A stretch of DNA of 64,000 nucleotides. It comes from Sulfurospirillum sp. (GTDB lineage: Bacteria > Campylobacterota > Campylobacteria > Campylobacterales > Arcobacteraceae). A model generated the notes under the pieces. The model made no database searches. It had not been told where the DNA came from and saw only the letters and a program-made list of their open reading frames with translations. Both the position numbers and the translations under genes were made by a program. Positions 8,797-18,027 of the stretch are shown here, piece after piece; the stretch's first letter is position 1; every line of letters begins with the position of its first letter. The DNA lies in NCBI GenBank assembly GCA_030491005.1, contig JAKZMJ010000015.1, positions 124,001 through 188,000 on the forward strand, given 5' to 3'.

Positions 8797-9601
8797 TATA
8801 AAAAGCTACATAAAAAAAGCAATATCTGACTTAATAAGGAATACAACAAGTAAAGATAAAATAGGTAGTTTAATAAAAAAACATATGATAAAAATACATT
8901 TTACTCCAATTAGATATAGAATTTTTGGTGGTTTATTGCAGTCTATGAACATTCAATTTGGTAATTTTATTGAAAAATTACTTCATATAATAGTGGAAAA
9001 TGAAAAAGATTTAAATATTCATAAAGAGATTTCTGGTACAAGAAATATTAAATTACCAATGACAAAAAAATCTGAAAATTTAATCGACAATTATATTACA
9101 AATTGTCAAAATAATAGTTATAGAGAGAATGAGCTATTAGAAAATTTTAATCAACTAATAAGTAAATGTTTAGAAATAGAACAAACAGATGAAGTTAAAG
9201 AGATTAGTATAAAACACGATATAGATGTTTTATTTTTTGATGATAGTCAAAAATATTATTATTTAGAAGTAAAATATAATGATGACCACGATACAGGAAA
9301 ATATGCCGATATAAATAGAAAATTTATAAAATCATATATTGGTATTTGTAATATATTAAATATTTATAATATTACTGAATTTAAACCAATTTTATATTAT
9401 TTAACGAAAAAAAGAATGAAAGGAAATATATATTTACCTGAGCAGGAAATTATATATAGAGGTGATAAATTGTTTAATAAGTTTTTTCAAATCAAATATA
9501 CACATTTGGATGAATTACTGACAAATATTGGGGATGATAAAGATATAATTGAACTTTTTGATAATTTATATAAAAATATTAGATACGATTTAAAACTTTA
9601 A
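8786..9601 (+). CDS. type II restriction endonuclease, HinfI-like
   Basis: 271 residues from the ATG at 8786 (MQDNIKSYIKK). I prefer this to the in-frame ATG at 8756 because an AGGA lies just upstream and the overlap with the methylase shrinks to 11 bases. The segment IDVLFFDDSQKYYYLEVKY fits a PD-(D/E)xK nuclease core: Asp, then a beta strand with E-x-K. Size, position after an M.HinfI-type methylase and the HFTPIRYRIFGG segment suggest an R.HinfI-like enzyme cutting GANTC. The target is inferred from the methylase. It is the last gene before the cassette-like boundary at 9614. Confidence 0.75.
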   Translation: MQDNIKSYIKKAISDLIRNTTSKDKIGSLIKKHMIKIHFTPIRYRIFGGLLQSMNIQFGNFIEKLLHIIVENEKDLNIHKEISGTRNIKLPMTKKSENLIDNYITNCQNNSYRENELLENFNQLISKCLEIEQTDEVKEISIKHDIDVLFFDDSQKYYYLEVKYNDDHDTGKYADINRKFIKSYIGICNILNIYNITEFKPILYYLTKKRMKGNIYLPEQEIIYRGDKLFNKFFQIKYTHLDELLTNIGDDKDIIELFDNLYKNIRYDLKL

Positions 9602-9613
9602 ATAAAGCAAGGC

Positions 9614-9620
9614 ATCTAAC
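9614..9620 (+). repeat. inverse core site (RYYYAAC) closing the restriction-modification cassette
   Basis: ATCTAAC at 9614-9620, 13 bases after the nuclease stop codon, is the exact reverse complement of GTTAGAT at 7585-7591. In a true integron cassette the inverse core at the 3' end pairs with the cassette's own first bases, which is what is seen. A short inner stem (ATAGC/GCTAT near 9642-9657) follows. I find no good closing GTTRRRY before the insertion sequence at 9681, so the attC may be truncated by that insertion. Confidence 0.45.
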
Positions 9621-9680
9621 AAATCCTCATATAATAAACCCATAGCAAATTAGCTATCATAAATAGCAGAGTAAGTTAAT

Positions 9681-11050
9681 ATAGGGCACCTCTAAAAATA
9701 AACCAAAAATCAAATAATTTTCAAACACTTAAAGAATCATAAAACAAAGTATTTATTCAATCCCAATAAACTATTAGCACAATCCAATAAAAACTCCTAA
9801 TCAAACTTACACTACTTTTTAGCTATAATATCTATATAAAAAGGAGATGTTATGGCAAATAAATTTAGAGAGAAATTAGCAGGAAAAAGAAGTAAAAAAG
9901 GTTATGAAGAGTTTGCTAAGAAAAATAGATTATTACAATTATTAAGTGAAATTCCTGACCATAGAAAAGGGCAAGGTAAACTTCATAAATTAGAGCATAT
10001 ATTGTTTTTATCAGTAATTGCACAATTAATGGGAGCAGTAAACTATAAAGAAATTTGGATATGGATAGTAAAGCATATCCAAAAAGATACAATTAAAAAA
10101 CTTTTAGGTGTAGAATTTATAAGAACACCAAGTAGAAGTTCTATTGCTGAGATATTAGCAGAAGTAAAATATATAGAATTAGAAAAAGTTTTTAGAATAT
10201 GGATAAATGAACTTGTTGATATATCTCAATTAGAACAATTAGCAGTTGATGGTAAAGTTATGAATGGAAGTAGTGTTAATGCAAATAAGTCAACAGAAGT
10301 ATTAAATGCAGTATTAGCTAATAGTGGGATAATACTAGCACATAAAAAAATTGCTGATAAATCTAATGAAGTACCAGCACTAAGAGAACTTATTGATGAA
10401 TTAGATGATAGCTTTATCTATACCTTTGATGCCATGAACTCAAAAAAAAACATTAAATAAAATTGAGAATAAGAATAATAATAAATATTATGCTAAATTA
10501 AAAGGAAATCAGAAAAAACTTTTAAAAAAAGCAATAAGTATATCAAATACAAAAGAACTTACAGATATCTACATATCACCTTTAAATCAAGAAGGTAAAA
10601 ACTTAGTTAAAAGAAAAATATCAACTTTTACAAATGATAGTTGCTTTTACCATAATAAAATGACACATATAAAAACTATTATTAGAATTGATAAAACTAT
10701 TCACAAAACTGATAAAAAGACAGGAGAGACAAAAGAAATAAACACAATATCATTTGCAATTTCAAATTTTAAAGATAATGCAAAATTCTTTCATGATTTA
10801 GGACTAAAACATTGGAAAGTTGAAACTATGCACTTTCATAAAGATAAATCACTTTGTGAAGATTTACATACTGCAAATATTAACCCCATGACCATGACAA
10901 TTTTAAGAAGCTTTGTTATAAATATCTTACATCTAAATAAAGTAAAATCTATTAAAAATCAACTACTTGAAAATAGATGGGATTTAGATACTACTTTGTC
11001 GCTTTTATTAGGGATTAGTTTTTAGTGGATTAGACTAACTAGTACCCTAT
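9681..11050 (+). mobile_element. ISAs1-family insertion sequence
   Basis: About 1.37 kb. The transposase gene fills most of it, and short imperfect terminal inverted repeats are visible: ATAGGGCAC at 9681-9689 and, on the other strand, ATAGGGTAC at 11042-11050 (8 of 9 match). I see no convincing target-site duplication, so the boundaries are approximate. The element lies 60 bases past the cassette inverse core. The frameshift in its transposase suggests it can no longer move on its own. Confidence 0.65.
9852..11025 (+). pseudogene. ISAs1-family transposase, frameshifted
   Basis: The first frame (9852-10460) encodes LSEIPDHRKGQGKLHKLEHI, LAVDGKVMNGS (first catalytic Asp) and YTFDAMNSKK (second Asp), typical of the ISAs1/DDE_Tnp_1-associated family. 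In the A9 run at 10442-10450 the frame is lost. The family sequence resumes shifted by one base with KTLNKIENKNNNKYYAKLKG and runs to 11025, including GLKHWKVETMHFHKD (catalytic Glu region). Eight A residues would restore a 391-codon gene. Transcriptional slippage on A9 could still yield some full-length protein. The ATG follows a strong AAGGAG. Confidence 0.85.
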
Positions 11051-11057
11051 TTTGTCA

Positions 11058-11714
11058 TTAAGGTATTATTAACGATTTATTTTTAAGTAACCAAATTTTT
11101 TCATTTGCTTGTGATTTTATTTTTAATCCACTTGGTAAGTTTTTATTTTCTTCTAACAAAATTATTGTATATGAATCTAAATAATATTCTTTGATTTCTT
11201 TTTCTTTTACACTAAAAGGTGGTCCTTTCATAATATTTTGTTCATATTGATATGTAATTAGTAATTGAGAAACTTTATTTGTAATATTTAATAAATGCAA
11301 AATATATTTTTCTCTCATATTTTTTGGTAAAGCCACTAAGGCTGCTCTATCATAGATAAAATCAACTTTTTCTAATAGTTTTTGTGATAAATTAAAAAAA
11401 TTTCCAACAAAAATTTCTATATTTTTATATGTATAAAGTATAAAATTAGCTAGGTGAGAAATATTTGCTTTTACATTCAATTCATTAAATAGATCTATTA
11501 CTGCATCTTCATTACATTCTACACCAACTACTTTATAGTTTTGTTTTATTAGCCATTTTATATCTAATGTTTTTCCACATAATGGAATAAAAATTCGTTT
11601 TTGTTTTTTTAAAGATAGCTTAGGAAAATATTTTAAAAGCATAGGATTAACTTCTTTCATATGAAATGCAATCTCATTTTTTTCCCATCTTTCTTGCCAA
11701 AAATTTATATGCAC
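11058..11714 (-). CDS. tpm: thiopurine S-methyltransferase-like protein
   Basis: 218 residues, the usual size of bacterial TPMT. It opens with INFWQERWEKNEIAFH, followed by IFIPLCGKTLDIKWL (SAM-binding motif I) and VDFIYDRAALVALP, all characteristic of the family. It transfers methyl from SAM to thiols. Bacterial members are linked to selenium and tellurium methylation, though the natural substrate here is unknown. It lies 24 bases downstream of the ybgC-like gene on the same strand and may share its transcript. The IS element ends just beyond its 3' end. Confidence 0.88.
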   Translation of the reverse strand: MHINFWQERWEKNEIAFHMKEVNPMLLKYFPKLSLKKQKRIFIPLCGKTLDIKWLIKQNYKVVGVECNEDAVIDLFNELNVKANISHLANFILYTYKNIEIFVGNFFNLSQKLLEKVDFIYDRAALVALPKNMREKYILHLLNITNKVSQLLITYQYEQNIMKGPPFSVKEKEIKEYYLDSYTIILLEENKNLPSGLKIKSQANEKIWLLKNKSLIIP

Positions 11715-11738
11715 ATCTTTATCCTATTATTATTTATC

Positions 11739-12116
11739 TTAGTCTTGATTTTGCATAATTTCAAATACTTTATCAGGTATTTTAATTGCTTTAAGGTTTT
11801 TTACATAAACCATTACTATATCAAAAGAACAAATAAGCTTTTCTCCTCTTAAAATATTTTGCTTTAAAACTACAGAAGAATTCTTTCTTTCTATAACTTT
11901 TGTTGTAACATCTAATAAATCACCCAAATAAGCAACTGCAACAAAATCACTAACTATGTGTCTTACAACAAAATGTTCATTAGAATCTTCTTCATGAAAA
12001 TTAAATCCATTTCTAAAAAAAATTTCCATTCTTGCTCTTTCGCAATACTTAATAAAATTTGCGTGATATACAATGCCAGCAGCATCAGTATCTTCATAAT
12101 ATATTCTAATTTTCAT
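11739..12116 (-). CDS. ybgC: YbgC-like acyl-CoA thioesterase (hotdog fold)
   Basis: 125 residues of the 4-hydroxybenzoyl-CoA thioesterase/YbgC family. IYYEDTDAAGIVYHANFIKY contains the family signature with the catalytic Asp of DTDAAGIVYH. It hydrolyses short-chain acyl-CoA thioesters. Elsewhere YbgC sits next to tol-pal, but here it is grouped with another hotdog thioesterase (2-base gap) and downstream of beta-oxidation genes, suggesting a role in releasing CoA from acyl intermediates. Cytoplasmic, no signal peptide. Confidence 0.88.
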   Translation of the reverse strand: MKIRIYYEDTDAAGIVYHANFIKYCERARMEIFFRNGFNFHEEDSNEHFVVRHIVSDFVAVAYLGDLLDVTTKVIERKNSSVVLKQNILRGEKLICSFDIVMVYVKNLKAIKIPDKVFEIMQNQD

Positions 12117-12117
12117 A

Positions 12118-12543
12118 TTAATCCTTTTTTAAAACAGCTGTAGTAAGGCGAGATATACAGATGGTTTTTTTTGTTTCTTTATTAATAATTTTTATATCCC
12201 AAACTTGTGTAGTTCTACCTAAATGTAAAGCTGTTGCTGTGCCAATAACATATCCGCTTTTAATACCACCAACATGGTTTGCATTTATCTCTAATCCAAC
12301 TATTGTAAAACCTTCTTCAACTGCTAAGTCTCCTGCTATACTTCCTAATGTTTCAGCAAAAAGTACTGATGCACCGCCATGTAAAAGACCTACTGGTTGA
12401 TGTGTTCTTTTATCAACTGGCATTATGCCTACAATTGAATTTTTATTAACTTCAGTAATTTCTATACCTAAGTTATCAATAGCTGTATTTTTACAAAAAT
12501 CATTAATCTTTGAAAGTGAGGTATTTTTTTTCCATATCATCAT
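12118..12543 (-). CDS. PaaI/YdiI-type hotdog thioesterase
   Basis: 141 residues. PVDKRTHQPVGLLHGGASV and LFAETLGSIAG are the conserved core of the PaaI/YdiI/EntH hotdog thioesterases: the HGG loop and the helix with the catalytic Glu. The likely role is hydrolysis of an aryl- or acyl-CoA. Start may be either of two adjacent ATG codons. It is nearly fused to the ybgC-like gene and separated from the CoA-transferase upstream by 92 bases holding a strong inverted repeat. DHNA-CoA thioesterase (MenI) is an alternative, but there is no menaquinone gene nearby. Confidence 0.82.
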   Translation of the reverse strand: MMIWKKNTSLSKINDFCKNTAIDNLGIEITEVNKNSIVGIMPVDKRTHQPVGLLHGGASVLFAETLGSIAGDLAVEEGFTIVGLEINANHVGGIKSGYVIGTATALHLGRTTQVWDIKIINKETKKTICISRLTTAVLKKD

Positions 12544-12586
12544 TATAAACCTTTTAAATTAAAGTTGATACAACTTGTAAATTATC

Positions 12587-12617
12587 TATACTCTAAGATA
12601 AAATATCTTAGAGTATA
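12587..12617. repeat. perfect 14-base inverted repeat between CoA-transferase and thioesterase genes
   Basis: Arms TATACTCTAAGATA (12587-12600) and TATCTTAGAGTATA (12604-12617) match perfectly around AAA. It begins 18 bases after the CoA-transferase stop on the minus strand. No T run follows on that strand, so it is an atypical terminator. It could be a factor-dependent terminator, an mRNA-stabilising hairpin, or an operator for the thioesterase pair. A second small palindrome, AAGTTG-ATA-CAACTT, lies at 12562-12576. Confidence 0.55.
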
Positions 12618-12635
12618 TCAATTAAAACTATATAT

Positions 12636-13922
12636 TTAAGCTTTAATAATTCCATTTTTAATAGCATCAGCTCTTAAAGCTTCTCTAAAATCAGGATGAG
12701 CAATAGCAATAAGAGCTTCTACTCTATCAGGAATTGATTTACAATACACATCAGCAATACCATATTCTGTAACTATATACATAGCATCAGTTCGAGGAGT
12801 AGTTACGATTTGTCCTACAGGGAAAGAAGATACAATTTTTGATTTTACATTTCCTTCTTTATCTGTTAAAGTTGATGATAAACAAAGAAAACTTTTTCCA
12901 CCTTTTGATAAACCAGCACCTCTTACAAAGTCAAGCTGACCTCCTGTACTACTATATTGTGTATGTCCAATTGATTCAGATGATACTTGTGCTGTTAAAT
13001 CTACCATAAGTGTAGAATTAATAGATACCATTTTATCATTTTTTGCAATTTCTCTAACATCATTTACCTGAATAAATGGAGCAAATTGAATATCACTATT
13101 CTCTACAAACTCATATAAACTCTTTTTACCTAGTCCAAATGCTGTTAGTTGTTTACCATTAATAACACCTTCTTTAATAAGATGAACCAAAGAATCTGTT
13201 AACATTTCTGTATGCATTGATAGATTTTTCTTATCACCTAAATTATATCCAATTGCATTTGCTAAAGCACCAATACCCAATTGTAAAGTAGAACCATCTT
13301 CTATTTGGGGAATAATAAATTTAGCAATTATTTCATCTATTTCAGTAATTTTCGCATCAGGTAACTCTGGAACTTCTCTATTTGCTTCACAAATAAAATC
13401 AACCTCACTGATATGAATACGATGTTCTACACCTTTGATTTTTGGTTGATATTTATTTACTTGAAGCATTTTTAGTGTTGCATTTTTTAATCCAGACCAA
13501 TTTAAACATCCACCCATTGTTCCAAAATACATATATCCATTTTCATCTGGTGTAGATACATCAGAAATAAAAATATTTGCATTAAAATCTATTATAGCTT
13601 TATGCGAGTTTGATAAATGAACAGAATTAATATTTGTGTTTCCTATTGATTTATATGCTCTTGCATAAGGACCATAGAAAAATGTAGTATAATCTATTCT
13701 GCCTAGAAACTTAGGAGATTGGAAAAATTTAAATGGATAGATAAATAATCCAGATATAATTCCTACATTTTCAAGTTCATCTACTCTATCACATATTGCT
13801 TCAATAATATCTACAGGAGCAGTACACCCTGCTGATGACATTATTTTATCACCTGAATTAACTTTTTTAGCTACATCTTCTACTGACATTAACTTACTTT
13901 TATATTCTTCTTTCCAACTCAT
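12636..13922 (-). CDS. acetyl-CoA hydrolase/CoA-transferase family protein
   Basis: 428 residues, matching the 4-hydroxybutyrate/butyrate CoA-transferase group (AbfT/Cat2-like). The segment LSMHTEMLTDSLVHLI holds the presumed catalytic Glu (HTEM) that forms the glutamyl-CoA thioester. LQLGIGALANAIG and SIGHTQYSSTGGQLDFVRGA are further family hallmarks. It would activate an organic acid by moving CoA from acetyl-CoA or another donor. As no acyl-CoA ligase is present in this block, it is the best candidate for substrate activation before beta-oxidation. It sits 30 bases downstream of the multifunctional dehydrogenase gene and is probably co-transcribed. Confidence 0.88.
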   Translation of the reverse strand: MSWKEEYKSKLMSVEDVAKKVNSGDKIMSSAGCTAPVDIIEAICDRVDELENVGIISGLFIYPFKFFQSPKFLGRIDYTTFFYGPYARAYKSIGNTNINSVHLSNSHKAIIDFNANIFISDVSTPDENGYMYFGTMGGCLNWSGLKNATLKMLQVNKYQPKIKGVEHRIHISEVDFICEANREVPELPDAKITEIDEIIAKFIIPQIEDGSTLQLGIGALANAIGYNLGDKKNLSMHTEMLTDSLVHLIKEGVINGKQLTAFGLGKKSLYEFVENSDIQFAPFIQVNDVREIAKNDKMVSINSTLMVDLTAQVSSESIGHTQYSSTGGQLDFVRGAGLSKGGKSFLCLSSTLTDKEGNVKSKIVSSFPVGQIVTTPRTDAMYIVTEYGIADVYCKSIPDRVEALIAIAHPDFREALRADAIKNGIIKA

Positions 13923-13952
13923 TTCTTTCTCCTTATATTTGTTTAATTTGGT

Positions 13953-16304
13953 TTAGTTTTTTAAAGTTTTACCTGTTTTTAGCATATGTTCCACTCTATC
14001 TTTTGACTTTTCATTATTAAATAATTCAACGAAAAATTTTCTTTCTAGTTTTAGTAGACTTTCTTGAGTTACCATATCCCCGACATTAACTTCACCTCCT
14101 GTTAATACACTTGCAATTTTTTTAGAAATTTCGTAACCATATTCAGAAATTAAATTATCTTCTAACATTTTCTTTGAAATTATTAGTAATTTAGCTTTCC
14201 CTTCTTTTCCCATAACTTTTATTTTTGAGTTTATAGAAGTAGGACGAAAATTACTTTTTGATAAAGATATTGCTTGTTGTTTTGCAACATAAAATAATTC
14301 ATGAGAATTTGAAATAATAATATCTGTAGGTTTTAATAATCCTAGTTTTTTTGCATTTACTGCACTTGTTGAAACTATACTTAAAACTGCATTTTTAAAT
14401 GATTTTTTAATACTTGACATTAAATCATCACTTTTTGATGCCCTAATTGCAAACTCTTTTAATCCTGCACCAGCTGGTAATAATCCTACACTTGATTCAA
14501 CTAAACCTATATATGATTCTTGAGCAGCTACTGTTAAATTTGTATGCATCTGAATTTCACATCCTCCACCAAAAGCATAACCTTGCACAGCTGATACTGT
14601 TGGAATATGACAATGTTTTAATGCCATACTTGCTCTTTGAAAGTCAAATACCATTGATTCAAGACCAGCCTTATCAAGTTCTAATGCATCTTTTAAGTTT
14701 GCACCAACACAAAAAGGAGCACTATCTTGCCAAATAACTAACCCTTTATAACTCTTTTCAGCTATTTTACAAGATTCAATAATTCCATTTAATACTTCTT
14801 GTCCTGCTGAGTGCATTTTTGATGTAAATGATAATATTGCAATATCATCACCACCATCCCATAAATGAACTGAAGGATTTTGAAAAATTGTATTTGCAGA
14901 TTCTCTTGCACTAGATGTAAAGGAACCAAGAACATCTTCTCTTGCAATTTGTCTGTCATATATTTTATGCTCTGATAATGCTAAAAAAGTTCCTTTATTA
15001 GGAGAATATGAACCCTCTTTTGTATGAATATTATCGATTTTATTAACCCAAGCAGGTAAATCAATATTTCCTATAAGCTTATTTAATTTTCTTTCTTTAT
15101 TAATCATTTCAATTGCATTTTTCCATCCAATAGATTGCATTAATTCAAAAGGTCCACTATTCCACCCAAATCCCCATCTAAGTGCAAAGTCAATATCTCT
15201 TGCACTATTAGCAATATCTTCTACAATACAAACACAATAATGAAATAAATCAAGTAAAATAGCTCTTGTAAATTGAGCTTGAGGATGACTACACTTTTTT
15301 AATGCATTCATTTTTTCATTAATATCTTTTATTTTTAATATCACTACAACATCTTTATTGATTTTTTCTATTGCATCAATATAATCATTCTTTTCAAGAT
15401 TAAATACTCTTTTACCTTTGTTTGCATATACCCCTTTACGAGTTTTTTGACCCAAGTTACCATTATTAATCATAGATTGTAAATAATCAGGAGTAATATA
15501 TAATTCATTCCAAGAATCATCTGATAAATATGTTTTAAATGTATTTATTACATGTTGCATTGTATCAAGTCCAACAATATCTAATGTCCTAAATGTACCT
15601 GAATTAGGACGACCAAGAGGTTTGCCTGTGATTTGATCAACAACTTCAAAAGGTATATTTAAACGCTTGGCATGGTGCATTGTTGATAAAAGACTAAATA
15701 CCCCTACACGATTTGCAATAAAATTAGGTGTATCTTTTGCAATAACTACACCTTTACCTAGTGTAGTTACACAAAATTCTTCAAGTGTATCAACAACATC
15801 TAAATTCGTTAGTTTTGTAGGGATTATTTCTAACAAGTGCATATAACGTGGAGGATTAAAAAAATGAATACCTAAAAAGTTTTCTTTTAACCTATTATCT
15901 AAAACTGACGATAATTCATTAATGCTTAAGCCAGAAGTATTTGATGCTAAAATTGTATCAGTCTTTATAAATGGCTCTATTTTATCATATAAGTCTTTTT
16001 TCCATACCATTTTTTCTGCAATTGCTTCTATAATAAGATCACAATCTTGTAATAAAGCTAAATCTTCATCATAATTAGCTGGTATAATCTCTTGTGCTAA
16101 GTTATTATCTGCTAATGGAGCTGGTCTTAATGTGCTAAGTTTTTCTATTGCCTCAATTACAATACTTGATTTATTCTCTTCTTTAGAAGCTAAATCAAAA
16201 AGAATAACTTCTACATTTGAGTTTACTAAATGTGCTGCAATTTGAGCACCCATTACTCCCGCACCTAATACTGCAACTTTTTTGATTATTAAATGATTTT
16301 TCAT
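13953..16304 (-). CDS. 3-hydroxyacyl-CoA dehydrogenase/enoyl-CoA hydratase fusion (FadN-like)
   Basis: 783 residues, with the domain order of FadN and not of FadB. The N-terminal NAD-binding Rossmann fold starts with KKVAVLGAGVMGAQIAAHL, then come the hydroxyacyl-CoA dehydrogenase C-terminal domains. The crotonase domain is at the C-terminal end, with IPTVSAVQGYAFGGGCEIQ forming the oxyanion hole loop. It performs the hydration and second oxidation of beta-oxidation. It lies between etfA (25-base gap) and the CoA-transferase (30-base gap) on the same strand, consistent with one long catabolic operon. The third activity, thiolase, is a separate gene at 23572. Confidence 0.93.
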   Translation of the reverse strand: MKNHLIIKKVAVLGAGVMGAQIAAHLVNSNVEVILFDLASKEENKSSIVIEAIEKLSTLRPAPLADNNLAQEIIPANYDEDLALLQDCDLIIEAIAEKMVWKKDLYDKIEPFIKTDTILASNTSGLSINELSSVLDNRLKENFLGIHFFNPPRYMHLLEIIPTKLTNLDVVDTLEEFCVTTLGKGVVIAKDTPNFIANRVGVFSLLSTMHHAKRLNIPFEVVDQITGKPLGRPNSGTFRTLDIVGLDTMQHVINTFKTYLSDDSWNELYITPDYLQSMINNGNLGQKTRKGVYANKGKRVFNLEKNDYIDAIEKINKDVVVILKIKDINEKMNALKKCSHPQAQFTRAILLDLFHYCVCIVEDIANSARDIDFALRWGFGWNSGPFELMQSIGWKNAIEMINKERKLNKLIGNIDLPAWVNKIDNIHTKEGSYSPNKGTFLALSEHKIYDRQIAREDVLGSFTSSARESANTIFQNPSVHLWDGGDDIAILSFTSKMHSAGQEVLNGIIESCKIAEKSYKGLVIWQDSAPFCVGANLKDALELDKAGLESMVFDFQRASMALKHCHIPTVSAVQGYAFGGGCEIQMHTNLTVAAQESYIGLVESSVGLLPAGAGLKEFAIRASKSDDLMSSIKKSFKNAVLSIVSTSAVNAKKLGLLKPTDIIISNSHELFYVAKQQAISLSKSNFRPTSINSKIKVMGKEGKAKLLIISKKMLEDNLISEYGYEISKKIASVLTGGEVNVGDMVTQESLLKLERKFFVELFNNEKSKDRVEHMLKTGKTLKN

Positions 16305-16329
16305 AATTATCTCTTTTTAATTTTATTTT

Positions 16330-17241
16330 TTATAGTTTATTAGTTAAAGCTGGTACAAACTGTAAAACATCTGCGACAACTAAAATATCTGCAACTTCTG
16401 TAATAGGTGCATCTTTATCAGTATTTATTGCAACAATAAATTCTGATTTTTTCATTCCTGCTAAATGTTGAATAGCACCAGATACTCCACAAGCTATGTA
16501 AAGTTTTGGTGATACTGTTTGTCCTGTAGTTCCTACTTGATGACTTTGATCAAGCCATTGGTTATCAGCAACTGGACGACTTGCACCTAATTGTCCACCT
16601 AATTTAGTGGCTAAATCTTGAATAATAGAAACATTATCTTTTTTACCAATACCTCTACCAGCTGTTACAATAATTTCAGCTTTAGTTAAATCTAATCCTT
16701 TAGCTTCTGCTTCTTCATATCCTAAAAATTCTAAAGATGAAGAACTATTAGCTTTAATATTTTCAACAATAGGAGTACCTGTTGGTTCTTCTAAAGGTGT
16801 AAAAGCACCTGCTTGAATAGTTACAATTGTAATATCACTTTTTGCACTTAAATCTCTTCTTAATTTAGAATTACAAGAAGGTACTACAAAGTTATTGTCT
16901 TTATATCCAACAACTTCTGTAAACTGTGCTGCATTCAAAGATGTAGCAACTCTTGGTGCTAAATCCCAACCAAATGAAGAATGTATAAATACAACTATAT
17001 CAGGCTTTTCTTTTTCAATTACATCTAAAATAATCTTCTTGTGAACATTTGGATTATATTCACCTACTTCTTTTGCATCTGCTAAATAAAGTTTCCCATC
17101 AAATTTTGGTAAATCAGATTCATAACCAATTGCTAGCATAATTTTTTCACCATTAAATTTATTTGCAAAACCAACTAAATCATAAGTTACATCTAATAAT
17201 TTTTTTTCTCTATATTCACCAATTAATAATAATTTCATCAT
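16330..17241 (-). CDS. etfA: electron transfer flavoprotein alpha subunit
   Basis: 303 residues. The C-terminal FAD-binding region is clear: TAGRGIGKKDN, GASRPVADNQWLDQSHQVG and IACGVSGAIQHLAG. The alpha subunit holds FAD, which accepts electrons from acyl-CoA dehydrogenase. The etfB gene is 9 bases upstream on the same strand, and the presumed acceptor complex gene lies beyond it, so the electron path is encoded as a unit. Cytoplasmic heterodimer. Confidence 0.95.
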   Translation of the reverse strand: MMKLLLIGEYREKKLLDVTYDLVGFANKFNGEKIMLAIGYESDLPKFDGKLYLADAKEVGEYNPNVHKKIILDVIEKEKPDIVVFIHSSFGWDLAPRVATSLNAAQFTEVVGYKDNNFVVPSCNSKLRRDLSAKSDITIVTIQAGAFTPLEEPTGTPIVENIKANSSSSLEFLGYEEAEAKGLDLTKAEIIVTAGRGIGKKDNVSIIQDLATKLGGQLGASRPVADNQWLDQSHQVGTTGQTVSPKLYIACGVSGAIQHLAGMKKSEFIVAINTDKDAPITEVADILVVADVLQFVPALTNKL

Positions 17242-17250
17242 ATTTTCCTT

Positions 17251-18018
17251 TTAAAGAACCGAAGTCTTTTCTTTTAATAGTGCAATTAATTTATCAGCTA
17301 ATTGCGAAACATCACCTTCTAAAATTAGGCATTCTCCACTTTTTTCTGGAAAGTAAAAATTAGTAGTTTCACTAATCTTACTACTGTTATTAAGATCACT
17401 ACTTGCAATAGTGATTAACTCTTTTCTTTTAGCTTTCATAATATTAGGTAAAGTAGGATATCTTGGAGTATTTAGTCCTAATTGACAAGTTAATACAACA
17501 GGAGTAGAAACTTTTATTATAGATTTTAGTCCACCTTCTAATTCTCTTTTAACAGTTATTCCATCGTTATATTCAAAATCTGCAATTGTTGTAACGCAAG
17601 AGATATTTAGAAGTTCAGATAAAATAACACCAACTTGTGCTGAACCTCTATCTTGTGATTGCATACCTGTGAAAATAATATCAAATTCTTTATTTTTTGC
17701 AAAATCTGCTATTAATGTAGCAACTTGTGATGACTCTAATATTGATGAATTTTCATCTTCAATATGTACAGCCCTATCACAACCCATTGCTAATGATTTT
17801 TTTAATGCTTCTTTTGCTTTTATTGCACCGACACATAAAACAGTAATATCAATATCTTTTGTTTGCTCTTTTAATTGAACTGCTTGTTCAATGGCATACT
17901 CATCGTATTCATTGATTCTATAAGCTAAGTCATTTTCATCAAACCAATTTGCGTCAGCATTTATTTTAAATTTTGATTCCATATCTGGAACTTGTTTAAT
18001 ACACACAAGTACTTTCAT
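17251..18018 (-). CDS. etfB: electron transfer flavoprotein beta subunit
   Basis: 255 residues beginning MKVLVCIKQVPDMESKFKIN, the standard EtfB opening. IIFTGMQSQDRGSAQVG is the conserved AMP-binding loop, and LGLNTPRYPTLPNIMKAKRK is the family C-terminal signature near the recognition loop that docks on dehydrogenases. It pairs with EtfA. It is 9 bases downstream of the membrane Fe-S protein gene, again showing tight operon organisation. Confidence 0.95.
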   Translation of the reverse strand: MKVLVCIKQVPDMESKFKINADANWFDENDLAYRINEYDEYAIEQAVQLKEQTKDIDITVLCVGAIKAKEALKKSLAMGCDRAVHIEDENSSILESSQVATLIADFAKNKEFDIIFTGMQSQDRGSAQVGVILSELLNISCVTTIADFEYNDGITVKRELEGGLKSIIKVSTPVVLTCQLGLNTPRYPTLPNIMKAKRKELITIASSDLNNSSKISETTNFYFPEKSGECLILEGDVSQLADKLIALLKEKTSVL

Positions 18019-18027
18019 ATTTTTCCT

